Below, piece by piece: positions 17,889 through 26,877 of a stretch of 64,000 bases of DNA (its first letter is position 1; every line of letters starts with the position of its first letter). The notes beneath the pieces are model-generated. The model had not been told where the DNA came from, made no database searches, and saw nothing but the letters and a program-made list of their open reading frames with translations. The position numbers were made by a program, and so were the translations under genes. This DNA comes from Oxobacter pfennigii (lineage in GTDB: Bacteria; Bacillota; Clostridia; Clostridiales; Oxobacteraceae): positions 46,368 through 110,367 of the forward strand of contig NZ_LKET01000043.1 of assembly GCF_001317355.1 (NCBI RefSeq). Reading direction: 5' to 3'.

Positions 17889-18782
17889 ATGGAAGCAAAT
17901 GTTGATACAAAGATTGAGACCCAAGATGATATGGATGAAATAACCTCCCCCTTTAAGAATATGTGGGAAATATTGAGAAGAAACAAAGCAGCCATGATAG
18001 GCCTGACTATAATCATCCTTTTAATTTTAGTAGCTCTCTTCGGTAAATATATAATGCCCTACAATCCCTATCAGGGTGAATTATCCCAGAGCTTAAAACC
18101 GCCGTCCAGTGAGCACATATTAGGCACCGATGAACAGGGAAGAGATATTTTAAGCAGGATAATCGACGGTACGAAGATATCCTTAAGAGTAGGCGTGACG
18201 GCAGTGGCTATTGCCTTATCCATCGGTATTGTATTAGGCTCCCTTGCGGGATACTATGGTGGTTGGGTAGATATGCTTATTATGAGGTTTATGGATATAA
18301 TGCTGGCTTTCCCGTCCATGCTATTGGCCATAGCCTTTATGAGCGCCCTTGGAAGGGGAATTGACAATGCTATTATTGCAATAAGTATTGTAACCATACC
18401 TGAATATGCAAGAATAGTCAGGGGTTCAATTTTATCCATAAAGGAAAACGAATATGTACAGGCTGCCAAGGCCATAGGAAACAGAGATATGGCAATCATA
18501 TTCAAGCATATAATTCCAAATGTAATATCCCCTATTATCGTACGTGCCACCCTGGGAGTTTCAACGGCAATACTTGATACATCGGCATTAGGATTTTTAG
18601 GACTTGGAATACAGCCTCCCTATGCAGAATGGGGAAGTATGTTAGGAGCAGGAAGAGGTTATTTTTACAATGCCCCCTATATCGTTTTGTTCCCGGGTAT
18701 TGCAATTACCATTACTGTTTTAGCCTTTAATTTATTTGGTGATGGTTTGAGGGATGCCCTTGATCCAAAGCTTCGCAAGTAG
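17889..18782 (+). CDS. dppC: Peptide ABC transporter permease, DppC-type
   Basis: This 297-residue protein is the second channel subunit. It has the DppC/OppC features: a cytoplasmic N-terminal tail, a first helix (AAMIGLTIIILLILVALFG), the extracytoplasmic LGTDEQGRDILSRIIDGTKIS motif that marks the family, and the EAA coupling loop ENEYVQAAKAIGNRDMAIIF followed by KHIIPN. The C-terminus ends GDGLRDALDPKLRK as in close relatives. AGGAGGAAAGTT lies before the ATG at 17889. Positioned directly between dppB and the ATPase genes. Confidence 0.93.
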   Translation: MEANVDTKIETQDDMDEITSPFKNMWEILRRNKAAMIGLTIIILLILVALFGKYIMPYNPYQGELSQSLKPPSSEHILGTDEQGRDILSRIIDGTKISLRVGVTAVAIALSIGIVLGSLAGYYGGWVDMLIMRFMDIMLAFPSMLLAIAFMSALGRGIDNAIIAISIVTIPEYARIVRGSILSIKENEYVQAAKAIGNRDMAIIFKHIIPNVISPIIVRATLGVSTAILDTSALGFLGLGIQPPYAEWGSMLGAGRGYFYNAPYIVLFPGIAITITVLAFNLFGDGLRDALDPKLRK

Positions 18783-18793
18783 GGGGATTTTAT

Positions 18794-19771
18794 ATGTTAC
18801 TTGAAGTTAAAAATTTAAAAACACAGTTTAAAGTAAAAGGCGGAACAGTTAATGCCGTAGATGGGGTTAATTTTGAAATAGACAAAGGAGAAGTAGTTGC
18901 AGTTGTCGGTGAGTCGGGAAGCGGAAAAAGCGTAACTTCCCTTTCCATAATGGGGCTTATAGCCACCCCGCCCGGGAAAATAGCCGATGGTGAAATACTT
19001 TTTAAAGGAGAGGATTTGCTTAGAAAATCCTCAAAAGAAATGAGGGACATAAGGGGCAAGGATATTTCCATGATATTTCAGGAGCCCATGACCTCATTGA
19101 ATCCTGTATTTACAATCGGGAGACAAATTACAGAGACATTGATAAGGCATGAAAAAGTCAGCAAAAAAGATGCAGAAAAAAAGGCTGCGGAAATGCTGGA
19201 ACTGGTTGGAATACCATCGCCTAAGGAAAGGCTCAAAGACTATCCCCACCAATTATCCGGCGGAATGAGGCAAAGGGTGATGATCGCTATCGCACTGTCC
19301 TGTAATCCTCAGCTTTTAATAGCCGATGAGCCTACCACAGCTTTGGATGTTACCATTCAGGCACAAATTCTTGACCTTATGTTAAAGCTTAAGGAAAGAT
19401 TAGGTACGGCAATACTTTTGATTACCCATGATTTGGGAGTGGTGGCCGAAGTAGCCGATAATGTTGTTGTAATGTACTGCGGCAAAGTTGTGGAAAAAGG
19501 AAGGGTAAAGGAATTATTTCAGAATCCCATGCATCCGTATACTAAGGGATTGATAAATTCCATACCAAAAATGGATGAAAAAAGAGAAAAGCTTTATATG
19601 ATACCCGGTATGGTTCCCAATCCTTTGAAAATGCCTCAAGGCTGTTCTTTTAATTCAAGATGCAGTGAATGTATGGATATATGCAAATTGGAAGAACCAC
19701 CTCTTATAAACTATGATGGCAGAGAAGTAAGATGCTTTTTATGCTCAAAGGATAACGGAGGTGAGATATAA
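18794..19771 (+). CDS. dppD: Peptide ABC transporter ATPase, DppD-type
   Basis: One of two nucleotide-binding subunits that power peptide import. The 325 residues show Walker A (GESGSGKSVTSLS), Q-loop (IFQEPMTSLNP), signature (LSGGMRQRVMIA), Walker B (LLIADEPTTALD) and the H-loop (ITHDLGVV). The C-terminal oligopeptide-transporter extension carries GCSFNSRCSECMDICKLEEPP, a cysteine cluster like that reported to hold an iron-sulfur cluster in some DppD proteins. It lies 11 bp after dppC and 2 bp before dppF. Confidence 0.94.
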   Translation: MLLEVKNLKTQFKVKGGTVNAVDGVNFEIDKGEVVAVVGESGSGKSVTSLSIMGLIATPPGKIADGEILFKGEDLLRKSSKEMRDIRGKDISMIFQEPMTSLNPVFTIGRQITETLIRHEKVSKKDAEKKAAEMLELVGIPSPKERLKDYPHQLSGGMRQRVMIAIALSCNPQLLIADEPTTALDVTIQAQILDLMLKLKERLGTAILLITHDLGVVAEVADNVVVMYCGKVVEKGRVKELFQNPMHPYTKGLINSIPKMDEKREKLYMIPGMVPNPLKMPQGCSFNSRCSECMDICKLEEPPLINYDGREVRCFLCSKDNGGEI

Positions 19772-19773
19772 TA

Positions 19774-20736
19774 ATGAAAACCTTATTGGAGGTTAAAAAT
19801 CTTAAAAAATATTTTCCCATTGAGAAGGGTTTTTTCGGTAAGGCAGCAAACTACGTCAAAGCCGTTGATGATATAAGCTTTGAAATTTTCGCCGGCGAAA
19901 CTTTAGGCCTGGTTGGTGAATCCGGATGCGGAAAATCCACCACAGGCAGGATGATCGTCAATTTGCTGGAGCCCACATCGGGAGAGGTTTTATTTGAGGG
20001 TAAGAATATAACTCAGCTTAGCAATAACGAAAAAAAAGAGCTGTGCAAAAGTATTCAGATTATATTTCAGGATCCTTACGCATCCTTGAATCCCAGGATG
20101 ACCATAGGCGATACAATTGCAGAGCCCATGAAGATAAATAAGGTTGTAGGCAATAAAGATTTGGATAAGGAAGTAAACAAGCTTCTTGATTATGTAGGGC
20201 TTGCAAGCTATCATAAAAACCGATTCCCACATGAATTTTCAGGCGGGCAAAGACAAAGGGTGGGAATTGCAAGGGCTTTGGCTGTAAGGCCTAAACTTAT
20301 TGTGTGCGATGAGCCGGTTTCGGCCCTGGATGTATCAATACAGGCACAGGTACTGAACTTATTAGACGATTTGCAAAAAGAATTTAACTTGACTTATTTA
20401 TTCATAGCCCACGGCCTTAATGTAGTCAAGCATGTAAGCGACAGAGTGGGGGTAATGTACCTTGGAAAGCTGGTTGAAATAGGAGAAGGAGATACTTTAT
20501 ATACTTCACCGAAGCATCCTTATACTAAGGCGCTCTTATCTGCCATACCAATACCTGACCCTACGGTAAAAAAAGAAAGAATTATATTGACGGGGGATGT
20601 GCCCAGTCCTGTAAATCCGCCGGTGGGATGCCGCTTCCACACCAGATGCAGTGAATGCATGGATGTATGCAAAATCGACGAGCCTGACATGAAGGACATC
20701 GGTGATAAGCATAACGTAGCCTGTCATTTGTACTAA
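19774..20736 (+). CDS. dppF: Peptide ABC transporter ATPase, DppF-type
   Basis: The second ATPase subunit, 320 residues. Walker A is GESGCGKSTTGRMI, the Q-loop IFQDPYASLNPRMT (the LNPRM continuation is typical of DppF/OppF), signature FSGGQRQRVGIA, and Walker B LIVCDEPVSALD. The H-loop reads IAHGLNVVKHV; the usual HDL is HGL here, but the switch histidine is kept. The C-terminus again has a four-cysteine block (CRFHTRCSECMDVCKIDEPD). It ends the operon, followed by a hairpin. Confidence 0.94.
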   Translation: MKTLLEVKNLKKYFPIEKGFFGKAANYVKAVDDISFEIFAGETLGLVGESGCGKSTTGRMIVNLLEPTSGEVLFEGKNITQLSNNEKKELCKSIQIIFQDPYASLNPRMTIGDTIAEPMKINKVVGNKDLDKEVNKLLDYVGLASYHKNRFPHEFSGGQRQRVGIARALAVRPKLIVCDEPVSALDVSIQAQVLNLLDDLQKEFNLTYLFIAHGLNVVKHVSDRVGVMYLGKLVEIGEGDTLYTSPKHPYTKALLSAIPIPDPTVKKERIILTGDVPSPVNPPVGCRFHTRCSECMDVCKIDEPDMKDIGDKHNVACHLY

Positions 20737-20740
20737 AATG

Positions 20741-20780
20741 GATAAAATCCTTGGCATTGCTGCCGGGGATTATCTTTTAT
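20741..20780 (+). terminator. Terminator of the dpp operon
   Basis: GATAAAATCCTTGGC pairs with GCCGGGGATTATC around a 6-nt loop, then TTTTAT. Confidence 0.65.
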
Positions 20781-20857
20781 ATATAAAAATTTTATAGTAG
20801 TATAAATACTGCAAGGATTCGTTTTATCATGAATTTTACTGTGCAAAATTCGTGTCA

Positions 20858-20891
20858 AATGATTTCAAATGGCTTGTTACTTGAAATCATT
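20858..20891. promoter_or_regulatory. Inverted repeat operator before the cupin regulator
   Basis: AATGATTTCAA (20858-20868) and TTGAAATCATT (20881-20891) are perfect 11-bp inverted copies 12 bases apart, about 40 bases before the regulator start. The position suggests autoregulation by the XRE-cupin protein. Confidence 0.6.
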
Positions 20892-20932
20892 GTATCATAT
20901 AGCAAAAGTATATTAATATGGAGGATTGGTAT

Positions 20933-21496
20933 ATGCAAAAAGAAATAGGGCAAAAGATAAATGAATTAAGAACTGCCAAAGGATTGACGCTGAAGGATTT
21001 AAGCGAAAAAACCAATCTTTCCGTCAGCTTCATATCCCAGGCAGAGAGAGGACAAACTTCTGTTGCCATAATGTCATTGAAGAAAATTGCCGAGGCACTG
21101 AATGCGGACTTGGCGCTGTTCTTCGATCCCCCAAAAAGTAAAAGACCTTTAATCACAAGAAGCTATGAACAGGAAGTATTCAGGATTGAAGAATCCAAAT
21201 TCATTCACAGCAGCTTATCAAGTGATATTCATGATAAGAAATTCGAGCCCATGGTGGTAACCATACTGCCAAATTTGCATGAAGAGGAAGTGATTCCTTA
21301 CAGCCATGACAGTGAGGAATTTATATATGTGCTGGAAGGGGTTTTAACTTTATTTTTAGAAGACAATACCTATGAATTGTATCCGGGAGACAGCGCCCAT
21401 TATTCTTCTTCAACTCCTCATAATTGGGCTAATTTTACCAACAGGCTTGTTAAAATCATCTCTGTAACTTCTCCCAGTTTTTTTAACGGGAAATAA
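20933..21496 (+). CDS. XRE-family regulator with cupin sensor domain
   Basis: The 187-residue protein has an N-terminal helix-turn-helix of the Cro/XRE type (residues 5-60: INELRTAKGLTLKDLSEKTN, then SVSFISQAERGQTSVAI), a short linker, and a C-terminal cupin barrel (about 110-180: EVIPYSHDSEEFIYVLEGVL, LYPGDSAHYSSSTPHNW). Such proteins repress or activate nearby metabolic genes and sense small molecules in the cupin. ATG 20933 has GGAGG correctly spaced. It stands between the peptide transporter and an M24 peptidase, so it is a good candidate regulator of peptide uptake and use. The inverted repeat upstream is its likely site. Confidence 0.88.
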   Translation: MQKEIGQKINELRTAKGLTLKDLSEKTNLSVSFISQAERGQTSVAIMSLKKIAEALNADLALFFDPPKSKRPLITRSYEQEVFRIEESKFIHSSLSSDIHDKKFEPMVVTILPNLHEEEVIPYSHDSEEFIYVLEGVLTLFLEDNTYELYPGDSAHYSSSTPHNWANFTNRLVKIISVTSPSFFNGK

Positions 21497-21541
21497 AGAG
21501 AACTGTTAACTATATATAATCCTTGAAAGGAGGGTATACAA

Positions 21542-22642
21542 GTGAAATTTAGCGAAAAGATAGACAGGCTGGCTCAGCTGATGGTAAAGAATAATGCCGA
21601 TGTATTGATTATAGGGACCTCTTCGGACATGGAATACATTACAGGCAAAAGCTCTTTTATATGCGAGAGATTCAAGGCCTTGTTCATATTATCCGACGGG
21701 AGATTTTTCTACATTTCCCCTGAGCTTTATTATGAAGAGACCAGGGAGGTTTTCGGAGGTCAAACCGACATATTTGTATGGAGTGATTCGGAAGGCTTTT
21801 TGCCTTGCTTAGAAAAGGCAAATATAAAATACGGGCTTAAGGGAAAAACCATAGGGGTAAATGATGCCATAAGGGCTGTTGATATGCTGGATATGAAGAC
21901 CGTATTGGATATGAATTTCATAAATGGTGTCAGTATATTGGAAGAGTTAAGAGTTGTAAAGACACAACAGGAGAGGGATTATCTAAGGAAGGCTTCTTTA
22001 ATTGCCGATGAAGTAGCAGCGGAAATAGTAAAATATATTAGGCCGGGTATTACGGAAAAAGATATAGGTGATAAAATAATAGAGCTATTTTTTGAAAAGG
22101 GAGCTGAAGGCTTATCCTTTGAGCCTATAGTGGCGTCAGGACCTAACAGCTCAAAGCCCCATTATGTTGGTAACAGCAGGGTTATCGAGGACACTGATAT
22201 AATAGTTTTGGACTTTGGATGCAAGTACAAGGGATATTGCTCGGATATGTCCAGAACTGTATTTGTCGGTGAACCAACAAAGGAGCAAAAGAAAATATAC
22301 AGCATAGTACTTGAAGCCAATAAAAGTGCTGAAAGCTATGTAAAAGCAGGAGTAACAGCTCGCGATACAGATTTGGCGGCAAGGAAGGTTATAAGAGATG
22401 CAGGTTATGGTGAATGCTTTTTAAACAGGACAGGCCATGGAATAGGTACTGCCGTTCATGAAGCTCCGTATATAAGAGAAGATAATAGGCAGATTTTAAA
22501 AGACGGAATGTCCTTTAGCATCGAACCAGGTATATACATCCCGGGAAGGTTTGGAATGAGAATTGAGGATATAGTCTTAATCCATAACGGCAGCGGGGAA
22601 ATACTTAACAAGTTCACAAAGGAAATGATAATTATAAAATAA
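21542..22642 (+). CDS. M24-family Xaa-Pro aminopeptidase/dipeptidase
   Basis: Dinuclear-metal peptidases of this family cut N-terminal residues before proline or split Xaa-Pro dipeptides. The 366-residue protein has an N-terminal creatinase-like domain (1-125) and a pita-bread catalytic domain. All five metal ligands can be seen: Asp in VLDFGC, Asp in YCSDMSRT, His in TGHGIGTAVHE, Glu in FSIEPGIY and Glu in MRIEDIV. The start is GTG 21542 after AAAGGAGGGTATACA. It follows the dpp operon and regulator, which suggests it processes imported peptides. The symbol pepQ or ypdF could apply, but I cannot separate aminopeptidase from dipeptidase by eye. Confidence 0.92.
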   Translation: MKFSEKIDRLAQLMVKNNADVLIIGTSSDMEYITGKSSFICERFKALFILSDGRFFYISPELYYEETREVFGGQTDIFVWSDSEGFLPCLEKANIKYGLKGKTIGVNDAIRAVDMLDMKTVLDMNFINGVSILEELRVVKTQQERDYLRKASLIADEVAAEIVKYIRPGITEKDIGDKIIELFFEKGAEGLSFEPIVASGPNSSKPHYVGNSRVIEDTDIIVLDFGCKYKGYCSDMSRTVFVGEPTKEQKKIYSIVLEANKSAESYVKAGVTARDTDLAARKVIRDAGYGECFLNRTGHGIGTAVHEAPYIREDNRQILKDGMSFSIEPGIYIPGRFGMRIEDIVLIHNGSGEILNKFTKEMIIIK

Positions 22643-22748
22643 CAATGAGTTTACATAAATAAGCATCAATCTACCTAATTACTTGCAATTTGCTAAAATA
22701 TTTATGTTAAGAGAAATAGATAGGCCGTGTGTTATTCATAATTTATCC

Positions 22749-22777
22749 TTGATTTTTTAAAAAAGTTTTAATATAAT
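22749..22777 (+). promoter_or_regulatory. Promoter of the B12-riboswitch operon
   Basis: TTGATT (22749-22754) and TATAAT (22772-22777) are separated by 17 bp and lie just before the riboswitch. Confidence 0.6.
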
Positions 22778-22798
22778 CTAGATAAATGAATATTTCCA

Positions 22799-23004
22799 AT
22801 AAGTGCTTCATTAAAATGAGGATAATAGGGAATCAGGTGAAATTCCTGTACGGTCCCGCCACTGTAAGCGAGGAGCGGCTTATCAATAAACCACTGTTTT
22901 TTATAATAGGAAAATGGGAAGGAGATAAGCTGCAATGATACGCAAGTCAGGAAACCTGCTTGTTGGTGAATTTGTACACTCTCCAGGAAAGGGTGGTACT
23001 TAGA
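22799..23004 (+). promoter_or_regulatory. Cobalamin riboswitch
   Basis: The conserved core is directly readable: GAATCAGGTGAAATTCCTG, then GGTCCCGCCACTGTAAGCG (22852-22870), and the B12 box AAGTCAGGAAACCTGC (22946-22961). The outer pairing could join TAAGTGCT near 22800 with GGTACTTA near 22998. Together these define an adenosylcobalamin-class aptamer. It is followed by an intrinsic terminator, so ligand binding is expected to stop transcription of the operon that starts at 23080. Confidence 0.95.
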
Positions 23005-23016
23005 GAATGATGGCAA

Positions 23017-23049
23017 AGTTCTCAGTCTAAAAGGCTGAGGACTTTTTTA
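23017..23049 (+). terminator. Riboswitch expression-platform terminator
   Basis: AGTTCTCAG (23017-23025) pairs with CTGAGGACT (23035-23043), followed at once by TTTTTTATTTTATTT. It lies between the aptamer and the first gene. Confidence 0.85.
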
Positions 23050-23079
23050 TTTTATTTAAAAACTTTAAGGAGTGGTTGT

Positions 23080-25143
23080 ATGTTTCAGGTCGGTGTGGAT
23101 ATGGGGGGAACATTTACAGATTTTATTGCACAAAGTCCGGAGGGCATAAAAACGGTAAAAATCCCCTCAGACAAGGGAAATCCCATTATAACGGTTATGG
23201 AAGGGCTTAAGATATTAGCTCATGATTTTAACTTATCATCAAGGGAGTTTCTTTCCTGTATCAAATCCCTTGTTCATGGAAACACCGTTGCAGTTAATGC
23301 CCTTATTCAAAGGAAAGGGGTAAAGACCGCCCTTATCACAACGGATGGATTTAACGATGCCTTAGAGATGAGGCGTTCAAAATTGGACAATCAATGGAAT
23401 TTCTTTGCATCACCTCCGGAGGTTTTGGTACCCCGGCATCTCCGCTTTAACCTTAAAGGGAGAGTTGATTACAGCGGAAGGGAAATAACTGCTCTGGATT
23501 TGGACAATTTAAAGCAAATCAAGGATGAGCTTAAGTTATTAAAAGTAGAATCGGTTGCCGTATGCCTTTTATTCTCTTTTTTAAACCCGGCTCATGAAAA
23601 ATGTGTGAAGGCATATTTAGAAGACATGCTCCCCGGTGTGTATATATCCTTATCCAGTGAAGTTGCGCCCAAATTAGGTGAGTATGAGAGAACTTCCACT
23701 GCTGTTTTGGATGCTTATCTTACACCAAAGATATCCCATTATCTTAAGGAATTATCATCTTCCCTTAAAGAATGGGGACTAAATTGCGGCGTGAAGCTGG
23801 TTCAGAATAGCGGAGGAGTCACAAGCATATCTCTTGATAACCATTTTGGAGTCAAAGGCCTTTTTTCGGGCCCTGCGGCAGGATCAAGCGGAGCAAGAGC
23901 CCTTTCAATGGAACTTAATCAACCGGATATGGTGCTTATTGATATGGGGGGTACAAGCTTTGACGTCAGCCTTATAAAGGGCCATTCAATAAAAATTTTG
24001 TCTGAAACTTCAGTCGAGGGTTATCCTTTAAGCCTGCCTGCAGTGGATATAAATTCCCAGGGTATAGGAGGCGGAAGCATTGCTAAGGTGGATGAAAGCT
24101 TAAGACTCAATGTTGGGCCGGAATCAGCAGAAAGTTTTCCAGGGCCTGCCTGCTTTGATAAAGGAGGAGAAGCCCCCACCATCACAGATGCCGCATTGCT
24201 CCTTGGATTTATAGAAGAAAAAAGCTTTGGAAAAGGAGCAATAAAAATAAGAAAAGATTTATCATTAAAAACCATAAAAGAAAAAATAGCCGATCCTCTC
24301 AACATAAGCCCCCATGATGCTGCCCTTGCAATTTATGAGGTTGCTTCGGCAAAAATGGCGGATGCAGTAAGTTTAATGACTCTGCAAAAAGGATTTAACC
24401 CCATGGATTTTGCACTTTTGGCGGCAGGCGGGGCATCGCCTATATTTGCAGCTAAGATAGCACGGGAGCTTGGCGTGAGAAAAATCATCATACCTGCCTT
24501 TGGAGAAGTGTTTTGTGCCCAGGGAATGTTAAAGTCAAAAATAAAAACTGATATAGCCCAGAGCTTTATTAAGAGCATGAGTGAAATCAGCATGGGTGAA
24601 ATAAACCAGGTGATGAGTAAACTTAAAAAAAGTGCCGACATCAATCTCAGTCAGCAAGGGGTGGCTTTTGAAAAAAGAGAATTTAGATTTTATTTTGGGG
24701 TGCGGTATTCAAATCAGCATCATCAGCTATCCCTCCCCTTTGAAGGTGAAAGCCTCGATAAAAACAGCATAAGGGAATTAAGAATAAAGTTTAATAATCT
24801 TCATGAAAAATATTACGGATATAAAGAGCCGGAAGATGAATGCGTCATTCTGGATGTGCGTATTGAAGCAGGCGAAAAGGAAGATGATATACCTTTCCAT
24901 ACAAATAATTTTAGTATGGAAAGCGGTGCCAAATATGATGAATACCGCAAAGTGTGCTGGGATAAGGATTTAAAAATTAAAGATTTGCCTGTTTATAAAT
25001 TCATGAATATAAAAGCCCAAGTTATTGTTTCAGGCCCTGCTCTCATTGAAAAGGATTATACCACAATATTTGTAAGCCCTGATTATAAAGCTTATAAGGA
25101 TGAAGGCGGCAATATAATCATGGATGTGAAGGAGGTGAAATAA
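23080..25143 (+). CDS. hyuA: Hydantoinase/oxoprolinase family protein, subunit A
   Basis: HyuA-type proteins bind ATP and, with HyuB, open lactam or imide rings (5-oxoproline, hydantoins, caprolactam) or form part of acetone/acetophenone carboxylases. The 687 residues match the family length. Motifs: GVDMGGTFTDF at residues 4-14 (phosphate loop of the actin-like ATPase), VHGNTVAVNALIQRKG, the GPAAGSSGA block, and VLIDMGGTSFDVSLI, the second phosphate loop. AAGGAGTGGTTGT precedes the ATG. It is the first gene behind the cobalamin riboswitch. Subunit B follows directly. The substrate is unknown; the ring-opening role is inferred from the family. Confidence 0.9.
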   Translation: MFQVGVDMGGTFTDFIAQSPEGIKTVKIPSDKGNPIITVMEGLKILAHDFNLSSREFLSCIKSLVHGNTVAVNALIQRKGVKTALITTDGFNDALEMRRSKLDNQWNFFASPPEVLVPRHLRFNLKGRVDYSGREITALDLDNLKQIKDELKLLKVESVAVCLLFSFLNPAHEKCVKAYLEDMLPGVYISLSSEVAPKLGEYERTSTAVLDAYLTPKISHYLKELSSSLKEWGLNCGVKLVQNSGGVTSISLDNHFGVKGLFSGPAAGSSGARALSMELNQPDMVLIDMGGTSFDVSLIKGHSIKILSETSVEGYPLSLPAVDINSQGIGGGSIAKVDESLRLNVGPESAESFPGPACFDKGGEAPTITDAALLLGFIEEKSFGKGAIKIRKDLSLKTIKEKIADPLNISPHDAALAIYEVASAKMADAVSLMTLQKGFNPMDFALLAAGGASPIFAAKIARELGVRKIIIPAFGEVFCAQGMLKSKIKTDIAQSFIKSMSEISMGEINQVMSKLKKSADINLSQQGVAFEKREFRFYFGVRYSNQHHQLSLPFEGESLDKNSIRELRIKFNNLHEKYYGYKEPEDECVILDVRIEAGEKEDDIPFHTNNFSMESGAKYDEYRKVCWDKDLKIKDLPVYKFMNIKAQVIVSGPALIEKDYTTIFVSPDYKAYKDEGGNIIMDVKEVK

Positions 25144-26877
25144 TTGGATGTTGGTAAAATCATTCTTCAGTCTGTTATAGCAAACAGATTGTACACCATA
25201 TCAGAAGAGATGGGAGCAGCATTGGAAAAGTCCTCCCGCTCTCCCATATTTGCAGAAGCCTGCGATTTTGCCTGCGGTGTCACAAATAACAGAGGAGAAC
25301 TCATCTCACAGCTAAACGGAATACCTATTTTAGCCGCTGCCGGTTCCTTTAGTGTACAGGCTGTTCTTGAAAAATATAAGGAAGGCATAGAGGAAGGGGA
25401 TGTATTTATCATAAACGACCCTTATATGGGAGGCAATCACCTGCCGGATATAGGTATAGTCACCCCTGTGTTTTATGAAAAAGAGCTTATATTTTTCACA
25501 GTCAGCCGTGCACATCACGGTGATATAGGAGGAGCAGTTGCAGGCAGCTATAACACAGGCGCCACGGAAATTTTTCAGGAGGGAATAAGAATTCCTCCCA
25601 CAAGGCTTGTAAAGGAAAATAACCTTTGTGACGATGTCTTAGAGCTTATAACCTATAATACAAGGAATTCCAAAATGATGAAGAGCGACCTTTTTGCTCA
25701 AGCTGGAGCCAATAAAATCGGCAGTGAACGATTAATTGACATGCTTAATAAATACGGCTTAAAGGAAGTTAGGGAAGCAGCGGAGGAATTGCTCTTAAAG
25801 GCTGAGGAGCTGACAATTAAAGGAATTTCTAAATTTCCAGAAGGTACATATGAGGGAGAGGAATACTTGGATGATGACGGTTTTTCGGATAAACCAGTTA
25901 AAATAAAGGCTTCCGTCACCTTTAAAAAGCAGGAGGTGACAATTGATTTTTCCGAAAGTGATAAACAGGTTACAGGCTTTATAAACAGCGGGCTTGTTAC
26001 TACAAAAAGCGCGGCATACATCGCCCTTCTTTGGGCATTGTCACCGGATATTCCAAGAAACAGCGGCGCCTTTAAGCCTATAAAAATAATTGCTCCAAAG
26101 GGCTCGGTAGTCAATCCAAATTCGACGGCTCCCGTAACATTATCCACCCTTCATTGTGCCAGTGAAATAATTTCTGCAATTTTAAAAGCCTGTGCCCTTG
26201 CAGTGCCTCAAAAAATACCTGCCGGCTTTGGACGGTATTGCGGGCCTTCCTTTTACGGTATTGACCCCAGAAATAATAATTTTTTTGTAGGCTTTGGATT
26301 CTGCTGCTTGGGCTCGGGAGGGGGAAAGGAAGGGCAGGATGGTTTTCCCTATATGGCTCCCATATCAAATTACGGAGGAGTAAGAGCTCCAAATAATGAA
26401 GCCAATGAAGTCCAATATCCCATTCTAACCTTGAACCACCATTTGGTTATGGATACTGCCGGCGCGGGAAAATACAGGGGAGCTCCCGGAGTGAAATATG
26501 AGATCCAATTTTACGGCCATGATACAAATATAGTAATGTTCGGCGATGGGATGAAAATACCGCCCTACGGCTTAAAGGGGGGGAAGGAGGGAAGCTTAAA
26601 CAGCAATAAATTATGCACACAGGAGGAGGTGCTGCATTTAAAAAGCAAAACTTCTCCGCTGCCGCTTAAATGCGGAGATACGCTAACTCTTATATCTTCC
26701 GGGGGAGGCGGCTTTGGAAATCCTCTTAAAAGAGATATAAATCTTGTATATGAGGATTATATAAATGGCTATATAAGCCTTGATTCAGCATTAAAGGATT
26801 ATGGCGTAGCAATAACTCCACAGGGTATCGACATAGAAGAAACTTTAAAATTAAGAAAGATGGAGGAAAAATCATGA
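25144..26877 (+). CDS. hyuB: Hydantoinase/oxoprolinase family protein, subunit B
   Basis: The 577-residue partner of HyuA. The start is TTG 25144, directly after the hyuA stop and behind GAAGGAGGTG. Family blocks are readable: SVIANRLYTISEEMGAALEKSSRSPIF near the N-terminus, FIINDPYMGGNHLPDIG with the metal-site-type Asp/His residues, FTVSRAHHGDIGGAVAGSY, and the C-terminal GAGKYRGAPG and SSGGGGFGNPLKRD. These are the same blocks found in N-methylhydantoinase, caprolactamase and 5-oxoprolinase beta parts. It overlaps the next gene by 4 bp (ATGA). Confidence 0.9.
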   Translation: MDVGKIILQSVIANRLYTISEEMGAALEKSSRSPIFAEACDFACGVTNNRGELISQLNGIPILAAAGSFSVQAVLEKYKEGIEEGDVFIINDPYMGGNHLPDIGIVTPVFYEKELIFFTVSRAHHGDIGGAVAGSYNTGATEIFQEGIRIPPTRLVKENNLCDDVLELITYNTRNSKMMKSDLFAQAGANKIGSERLIDMLNKYGLKEVREAAEELLLKAEELTIKGISKFPEGTYEGEEYLDDDGFSDKPVKIKASVTFKKQEVTIDFSESDKQVTGFINSGLVTTKSAAYIALLWALSPDIPRNSGAFKPIKIIAPKGSVVNPNSTAPVTLSTLHCASEIISAILKACALAVPQKIPAGFGRYCGPSFYGIDPRNNNFFVGFGFCCLGSGGGKEGQDGFPYMAPISNYGGVRAPNNEANEVQYPILTLNHHLVMDTAGAGKYRGAPGVKYEIQFYGHDTNIVMFGDGMKIPPYGLKGGKEGSLNSNKLCTQEEVLHLKSKTSPLPLKCGDTLTLISSGGGGFGNPLKRDINLVYEDYINGYISLDSALKDYGVAITPQGIDIEETLKLRKMEEKS

